NCBI GenBank assembly: GCA_016297915.1
Contig: JAEDFU010000008.1
Location: 1-56,721, forward strand
Origin: Clostridia bacterium
GTDB lineage: Bacteria; Bacillota; Clostridia; Christensenellales; UBA1242
DNA length: 56,721 nucleotides
Direction of reading: 5' to 3'
Shown one piece after another: positions 52,509 through 56,721 of the stretch. Numbering within the stretch: the stretch's first letter is position 1; each line of letters starts with the position of its first letter. The position numbers and the translations under genes are program-made. The notes beneath the pieces were generated by a model. That model had not been told where the DNA came from. It did no database searches and saw only the letters and a program-made list of their open reading frames with translations.

Positions 52509-53021
52509 ATTAAAGAGTTAATCATTAATGAACAAATTAGAGTTCCACAAGTTAGACTTGTTGGAAGTCAAGGCGAGGCACTTGGAATTATGTCCATATC
52601 TGATGCTAGAGCCAAAGCAGACGAGGAAGGACTTGATTTGGTACTTTTGTCACCAAATGCTGTTCCACCAGTTTGCAAAATTATGGATTATGGCAAACAC
52701 AAGTTTGATACCATAAAGAAAGAAAAAGAAGCCAAGAAAAAACAAAAAGTGTCTGAGGTCAAAGGCATGCAACTTAGCATGAACATCGCCGATAACGATA
52801 TGCAATTCAAGGCAAAAAATGTTCGTAAATTTTTAACAAATGGCGACAAGGTTAAGGTGTCACTTAGAATGTTTGGTAGACAACTTGCCAATCCTCAAAT
52901 GGGTATGCCAATTATGCAAAAATTTTTTGATATGCTAGCAGATGTAGGCGAACTTACTAGTAAGCCTGAGATTAATGGTAGACAAATTGTAATGGTTATA
53001 TCGCCAAAAAGTACTAAATAA
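52509..53021 (+). CDS. infC: Translation initiation factor IF-3, ATT start
   Basis: A 170-aa factor that keeps ribosomal subunits apart and checks start-codon choice. The first ATG in frame (52590) would remove the conserved N-terminal INEQIRVPQVRLVG; the frame is open back to ATT at 52509, which lies 9 nt after GGGGG (52495-52499). AUU starts are well known for infC and let IF-3 repress its own translation. Downstream motifs LVLLSPNAVPPVCKIMDYG and KVKVSLRMFGRQ are normal. Confidence 0.92.
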   Translation: MKELIINEQIRVPQVRLVGSQGEALGIMSISDARAKADEEGLDLVLLSPNAVPPVCKIMDYGKHKFDTIKKEKEAKKKQKVSEVKGMQLSMNIADNDMQFKAKNVRKFLTNGDKVKVSLRMFGRQLANPQMGMPIMQKFFDMLADVGELTSKPEINGRQIVMVISPKSTK

Positions 53022-53042
53022 ATAAACAAGGAGAAAAAAATT

Positions 53043-53237
53043 ATGCCTAAGCAAAAAACACATACAGGTGCAAAAAAGAGATTTAAACTAAAAAAATCTG
53101 GACTAATCAAAAGAAACAAAATGAATAGAAGACACATCTTAACTAAGAAAACTCCTTCAAGAAAGAGAAGACTTAGAAAGGGTGGATATGTTGCAAAAGC
53201 CAACGAAAGAAATATCAAAGAGTTGCTTTCAGCATAA
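53043..53237 (+). CDS. rpmI: 50S ribosomal protein L35
   Basis: A 64-aa basic protein. KQKTHTGAKKRFKLKKSG at the N-terminus and KNKMNRRHILTKK-type sequence are typical, with length as expected. AGGAG precedes the ATG. Second gene of infC-rpmI-rplT. Confidence 0.97.
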   Translation: MPKQKTHTGAKKRFKLKKSGLIKRNKMNRRHILTKKTPSRKRRLRKGGYVAKANERNIKELLSA

Positions 53238-53257
53238 CTAAAAAGGAGAAATGACTT

Positions 53258-53614
53258 ATGAGAATTAAAAGAGCAGTTAATGCAGTTAAAAAGAGAAGAA
53301 AAGTACTTAGAAGTGCCAAGGGTTACTGGGGTGCAAGAAGCAAACTCTACAGAGTAGCAAAACAAGCAGTTATGAAATCTGGTCAATATGCTTACACAGG
53401 CAGAAGACTCAAAAAAAGAGATTTCCGTCAACTATGGATTGCAAGAATCAATGCTGGATGCAGACAAAATGATATGTCTTACAGCCAATTTATGCATGGT
53501 CTAAAGGTTGCTAATATTGACCTTAATAGAAAGGTTCTATCTGACCTTGCAATTTCTGACGAAAAAGCTTTTTCAAGCCTAGTTGCTACTGCAAAAAAAG
53601 CACTTGCAAAATAA
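53258..53614 (+). CDS. rplT: 50S ribosomal protein L20
   Basis: A 118-aa basic protein that binds 23S rRNA and, in Bacillus, the infC leader. Motifs RIKRAVNAVKKRRKVLR, GYWGARSKLYRVAKQAVMKS and RQLWIARINAGCRQNDMSYS are standard. AAGGAG precedes the ATG. A strong terminator follows. Confidence 0.98.
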   Translation: MRIKRAVNAVKKRRKVLRSAKGYWGARSKLYRVAKQAVMKSGQYAYTGRRLKKRDFRQLWIARINAGCRQNDMSYSQFMHGLKVANIDLNRKVLSDLAISDEKAFSSLVATAKKALAK

Positions 53615-53626
53615 TTAAATTTGTTT

Positions 53627-53664
53627 AGCCTAAATCAAGAAAAACCTCTTGATTTGGCTTTTTT
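53627..53664 (+). terminator. Terminator after rplT
   Basis: AGCCTAAATCAAGA (53627-53640) pairs with TCTTGATTTGGCT (53647-53659) with one bulged/mismatched base, followed by six T. Confidence 0.92.
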
Positions 53665-53681
53665 AATAGGTTATTTAATTT

Positions 53682-54413
53682 ATGATTACAAGCAAAGATA
53701 ATAAGTTAATCAAATATTTGATTGCTATCAAGGACAAAAAACAATCAAGATTAGACTCAGTTTGTCTAATTGAGACATACAAAATTGTCAGGCAAATGAT
53801 AGATAATGGCAGGGTTACCCACATAATTTGTGTTGAGGAAAAAAGGGATTTGTTTCAAAATTTGGGCATCCCTCTAGACACAATATCTGGTGGTATTGCT
53901 AATTTTATCTCGGATGCAAGCACAACAGATGGTGTATTTGCAATTTGTAGGATAGAGACGCCAGATACTATCAACTACTCAAGATGCTTGATCCTTGATA
54001 ATCTACAAGATCCGTCAAACTTAGGCTCAATTGTTAGGAGTGCTAGGGCGTTTGGATTTGATACAATCTTTGCTATAAACTCGGTTTATCCATTCAGTTT
54101 TAAGTGTATTAGATCAAGCATGGGATATATATTTGATATCAATTTAATTGAGATAACCTACGAAAAATTAAAAGAAACCAAATTCGAAAAAGACATAAAA
54201 TTTGTTTGTGCGGATATGTTTGGAGAGAGTATCGAAAAATTTGATAAAAGACCGCAAAATCTTGGGGTAATTATTGGGAGTGAAGGTAAGGGTGTTAGTG
54301 ATATTTTGAAAGATATGGCAGACTATACTGTGTCTATCCCAATGCAAAACCAAGTTGAAAGTCTAAATGCCAGCGTTAGTGCATCAATATTTATGTTTAA
54401 TCTAAAAAAATAA
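53682..54413 (+). CDS. TrmH/SpoU-family RNA 2'-O-methyltransferase
   Basis: A 243-aa SPOUT methyltransferase. After an N-terminal substrate-binding domain (about 1-95), the knotted catalytic domain shows LDNLQDPSNLGSIVRSARAFG (motif 1), IIGSEGKGVS (motif 2) and IPMQNQVESLNASVSASI (motif 3). It likely methylates rRNA or tRNA ribose; the exact site is unknown. It commonly follows rplT in Bacillota. Confidence 0.92.
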   Translation: MITSKDNKLIKYLIAIKDKKQSRLDSVCLIETYKIVRQMIDNGRVTHIICVEEKRDLFQNLGIPLDTISGGIANFISDASTTDGVFAICRIETPDTINYSRCLILDNLQDPSNLGSIVRSARAFGFDTIFAINSVYPFSFKCIRSSMGYIFDINLIEITYEKLKETKFEKDIKFVCADMFGESIEKFDKRPQNLGVIIGSEGKGVSDILKDMADYTVSIPMQNQVESLNASVSASIFMFNLKK

Positions 54414-54425
54414 TGAGGTAATTTT

Positions 54426-55160
54426 ATGTCAGGACACAATAAGTGGACAAAAATTAAAGGTATAAAAGAAAAGAACGATCAACAAAATGCCAAGATGTAT
54501 ACCAAAATCGGCAGAGAGATTGCTGTTGCCGTTAAACTTGGCGGTGCTGACCCAAATTCAAATTCACAACTAAAAAATATTATTGCCAAAGCAAAAGCTA
54601 TCAATATGCCAAACGATAATATCAATCGTAGTATCAAAAAAGCTAGTGGTGAACTCAACTCGGTTAACTACGAAGCAATGACATACGAAGGTTATGGTGT
54701 TGGCGGTAGTGCAGTTATTGTTCATGCTTTGACAGACAACAAAAACAGAACAGCAAGTGATGTTAGACATGTATTCGATAAATTTGGTGGCTCTCTTGGA
54801 AGCAATGGTTGCGTCTCTTATTTGTTTAGCAAAAAAGGCGTTATTTATGTACAAAGAGGCACAGGAATTTCGGACGACGATATGATGATGACAGCACTTG
54901 AAGCTGGTGCAGATGATATAGCTATTGAGGATGAAGTATTTGAGATTTATACATCTGCAGAAGCTTTTGATACAGTCAAGGAAAATTTGGAGAGAGTTGG
55001 TGTTGCTATTGCTGATAGTTCAATAGACCTAATTCCTTCCAATTATGTAGAGCTTACTCCAGACAAAGAGGCTACATTCCAAAAAATGATAGATGCTCTT
55101 GAGGACAGCGACGATGTTCAAGAAGTTTATCACAATGTAAATCTATCTAACGAAGAATAA
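54426..55160 (+). CDS. yebC: YebC/PmpR family protein
   Basis: A 244-aa three-domain protein. SGHNKWTKIKGIKEKND at the N-terminus, NIIAKAKAINMPNDNINRSIK and the YEGYGVGGSAVIVHALTDN core define the family. Members have been described as transcription regulators and, more recently, as translation factors at polyproline stretches. It starts 12 nt after the methyltransferase. ruvC, a frequent neighbour, follows after one inserted gene. Confidence 0.95.
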   Translation: MSGHNKWTKIKGIKEKNDQQNAKMYTKIGREIAVAVKLGGADPNSNSQLKNIIAKAKAINMPNDNINRSIKKASGELNSVNYEAMTYEGYGVGGSAVIVHALTDNKNRTASDVRHVFDKFGGSLGSNGCVSYLFSKKGVIYVQRGTGISDDDMMMTALEAGADDIAIEDEVFEIYTSAEAFDTVKENLERVGVAIADSSIDLIPSNYVELTPDKEATFQKMIDALEDSDDVQEVYHNVNLSNEE

Positions 55161-55183
55161 AATTTGAGTTATGTATCAAAAAA

Positions 55184-55210
55184 AAATTCCCACAAATAAT
55201 GTGGGAATTT
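55184..55210. terminator. Bidirectional terminator between yebC and the zinc-ribbon gene
   Basis: AAATTCCCACA (55184-55194) pairs with TGTGGGAATTT (55200-55210), with an A run before and T run after. It serves both convergent genes. Confidence 0.92.
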
Positions 55211-55222
55211 TTGGTTTTTATA

Positions 55223-55723
55223 TTATTTTTTGTCTAAACTTTTTCCGCATTTTTCGCAGAATTTGTTTGTGCTTTTATTGATAAATTTGCAGTTTGGACA
55301 TTCATTTTTGACTTGAGTGCCACATTTTGGACAAAAGACAGTCTCGGGTTTAATTGTCTCTCCACAGCTGGGACATATGTTGCCTACTGTTTCGTGAATT
55401 AGATTTGATGTATAGCCAGTTATTACAATCTTGAGACCCAATGAGGTAATCATTGAACCGATTCCTGCTACAACCCCAAATGGAATAAATAGAATAAATG
55501 GAATAACTGTGCCTGCAATATTTGTATTTCCAGTTGACGCCGAACTATATCCAGAAATGGCAAACATTGCAAAGCAAACAAACACACCAAGAAATCCGCC
55601 GATAGTCATAGGCAACCCAATAGATAATAGTTTTTTTCTTAATCGTTTTGCTTTTTCGCAATTAGCGACATTGTTAACATCGGCGTTTAGTTGTTTGATT
55701 GTATCTTCTAAATTTCTAAACAT
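55223..55723 (-). CDS. Double zinc-ribbon membrane protein
   Basis: A 166-aa protein with an N-terminal helical region, two membrane helices (about residues 35-55 and 70-98), and two C-terminal zinc ribbons (CPSCG..CPKCG and CPNCK..CEKCG). The frame opens further upstream, but AAAGGAG at 55730-55736 fits the ATG at 55723. It lies on the opposite strand between yebC and ruvC, interrupting a conserved pairing. Specific function unknown. Confidence 0.8.
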   Translation of the reverse strand: MFRNLEDTIKQLNADVNNVANCEKAKRLRKKLLSIGLPMTIGGFLGVFVCFAMFAISGYSSASTGNTNIAGTVIPFILFIPFGVVAGIGSMITSLGLKIVITGYTSNLIHETVGNICPSCGETIKPETVFCPKCGTQVKNECPNCKFINKSTNKFCEKCGKSLDKK

Positions 55724-55857
55724 TATGTTCTCCTTTGAATTTTTTTGGCAGTATAACATAATTTTGTCTGTTAGGCAAACTATTTAATTGGTTTTTGAAT
55801 GTCATTAGATATTTTGCAAAGTTAATGGTTATTTTAACTTTTTTCTAAAACATTTGT

Positions 55858-55886
55858 TTGACTTATATTATTTAAAAAGTTATACT
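55858..55886 (+). promoter_or_regulatory. Promoter of ruvC
   Basis: TTGACT (55858-55863), 17 nt and TATACT (55881-55886), 20 nt before the ruvC ATG. Confidence 0.82.
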
Positions 55887-55906
55887 AATTGGTATTAGGA
55901 GATTTT

Positions 55907-56401
55907 ATGATTATACTAGGAATTGACCCTGGACTTGCTATAGTTGGATTTGGCGTTATTGACAAGGGTAAATACAAAACTGAGGTTATTGATTATGGCG
56001 TAATTACGACGCCTAAGGAAGATACTCTGCCTATGAGACTTGAAAAGATTTATAATGGCATATGTGCTCTTATTGACAAATATCAGCCTGAGCATGTTGC
56101 TTTGGAGGAATTATTTTTTAATACAAACATAACAACTGGAATCTCTGTTGCAGAGGCTAGAGGAGTAATTCTGCTTGCATGTATTCACAAAAAACTCAAA
56201 CTCTATGAATATACTCCTTTGCAAATCAAACAGGCTTTGACAAGCAATGGAAGAGCAGACAAGCAACAAGTGCAATTTATGGTTAAGGCTATTCTTAATC
56301 TTAAGAGTATCCCAAGACCAGACGATGCAGCTGACGGTCTTGCAGTTGCACTCACACATAGTCAGACTAATCTGCTTTTGTCTGGAACAGATATTCACTA
56401 A
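55907..56401 (+). CDS. ruvC: Holliday junction endonuclease RuvC
   Basis: A 164-aa resolvase. Catalytic acids: Asp in ILGIDPGLAIVGFG, Glu in VALEELFFN and two Asp in RPDDAADGLAVAL. A TTG-initiated extension to 55889 exists, but TTAGGAG at 55895-55901 lies before the ATG at 55907. ruvA and ruvB, normally next, are not found in the remaining 320 nt, which hold only palindromic repeats. Confidence 0.95.
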   Translation: MIILGIDPGLAIVGFGVIDKGKYKTEVIDYGVITTPKEDTLPMRLEKIYNGICALIDKYQPEHVALEELFFNTNITTGISVAEARGVILLACIHKKLKLYEYTPLQIKQALTSNGRADKQQVQFMVKAILNLKSIPRPDDAADGLAVALTHSQTNLLLSGTDIH

Positions 56402-56474
56402 GTGGGTGTTTAGGACTTATTGAATAATTTTTGTAAGATTTAAGCAAAGTCTGAAAAAAACAATGATTTTGCCG

Positions 56475-56721
56475 TGATATATGACAAAAAATCTTATATC
56501 ATGTAGAAAATATAAACTATCGGAAGTAAATTTTGAAGCGAGTTCAAAATTTGTGCTAACGCACTCGCAAAATTAAAATTTTGCACTTCCTTGTTTGAAT
56601 AAACATCAGTTTTGCTTGAAAATGACTTCGTCGCTTTCAGACAAAACTTTCGATAATATAAACTAAGTGATGTTGCTTTGTTCATTGCAATCACAAATCA
56701 ATTTGCTAACGCAAATCCGTT
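56475..56721. repeat. Palindromic repeat element at the window end
   Basis: The 320 nt after ruvC hold no gene. They contain nested inverted repeats: TGATATA/TATATCA (56475-56501); GGAAGT (56522-56527) with ACTTCC (56585-56590), enclosing TTTTG/CAAAA, GCGAGT/ACTCGC and GTGC-taac-GCAC; ACATCA (56603-56608) with TGATGT (56668-56673), enclosing GTTTTG/CAAAAC; and ATTTGC-taac-GCAAAT (56701-56716). The TAAC loop flanked by GC is shared by two hairpins. It looks like a dispersed palindromic or MITE-like element, probably continuing outside the window. Confidence 0.75.

Noticed and set aside
52528..52716. 62-aa + strand frame starting at the first ATG after the infC promoter
   Set aside because: It is in another frame than the conserved IF-3 sequence, which is open back to the ATT at 52509.
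56494..56694. 66-aa - strand reading frame
   Set aside because: It runs across the palindromic arms, has no ribosome binding site and no recognisable domain.
1..56721. Prophage, integrative element or insertion sequence
   Set aside because: No integrase, transposase or phage genes; gene order is largely that of conserved chromosomal operons.

Overview
The window is AT-rich, very gene-dense chromosomal DNA from a low-GC, Gram-positive-type endospore former, most likely an uncultured anaerobic member of the Clostridia (Bacillota). The evidence is a complete spoIIIAA-AH operon, spoIVB, a YtxC-like gene beside thrS, a T-box riboswitch, AGGAGG-type ribosome binding sites, HslUV, HelD, RnpM/YlxQ and a PolC-type exonuclease. 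Genes run almost entirely on the + strand. No IS element, phage gene, CRISPR array or complete tRNA/rRNA gene was found. Both ends of the window lie in palindromic repeats, so it may be a whole contig that broke at repeats (inference).

Layout. 1-378: two copies of a 92-nt structured repeat, then a dCMP deaminase with a palindrome over its promoter. 1-6.6 kb: a glycerol island, with an alpha/beta hydrolase and glpK on the - strand and a divergent GlpA-like, GlpB-like, DUF1667 trio on the + strand behind a promoter with an 18-bp palindromic operator candidate. 6.7-9.9 kb: a YtxC-like sporulation gene, then T-box-controlled thrS lacking the TGS domain. 10-22.4 kb: a comM homologue broken by one in-frame TAA, dprA, topA, trmFO, hslV, hslU, helD, hisS, tcdA and trxA. 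22.5-25.9 kb: a nifS-type desulfurase with a degenerate NifU-like partner, a 46-aa membrane peptide, ruvX and a DUF1292 gene. 26-38.3 kb: the translation core rpsB-tsf-frr-cdsA-rseP, a PolC-derived protein, and rimP-nusA-rnpM-ylxQ-infB-rbfA-truB; pyrH, uppS, dxr and the polymerase part of polC are absent from their usual places. 38.3-48 kb: an endonuclease IV-like gene, spoIIIAA-AH, an Asp23 gene, nusB, xseA, xseB and proS. 48-56.7 kb: argR with ARG-like boxes, recN, spoIVB, an unrecognised 25-aa peptide on the - strand, infC-rpmI-rplT behind an L20-type leader and with an ATT start, a TrmH-type methyltransferase, yebC, a zinc-ribbon membrane protein and ruvC, ending in a palindromic element.

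How it works together. Most of the window is translation, replication and repair housekeeping in long, tightly coupled operons with 1-26 nt overlaps. The sporulation parts are embedded among these operons. The most unusual points are: (1) a compact PolC-derived protein at the polC position that keeps the N-terminal, OB-fold and proofreading exonuclease regions but lacks PHP and polymerase domains; (2) two sporulation-linked genes (YtxC-like and spoIVB) whose Shine-Dalgarno sequence lies in the 3' arm of the upstream terminator hairpin while a -10-like element lies in or beside the same hairpin, so that read-through RNA would be silent and dedicated transcripts translatable; (3) a NifU-like protein that has lost two of three cluster-ligand cysteines and gained a long charged tail; (4) a well-formed 25-codon gene beside spoIVB. 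Promoter, terminator and start-site calls were made by eye.
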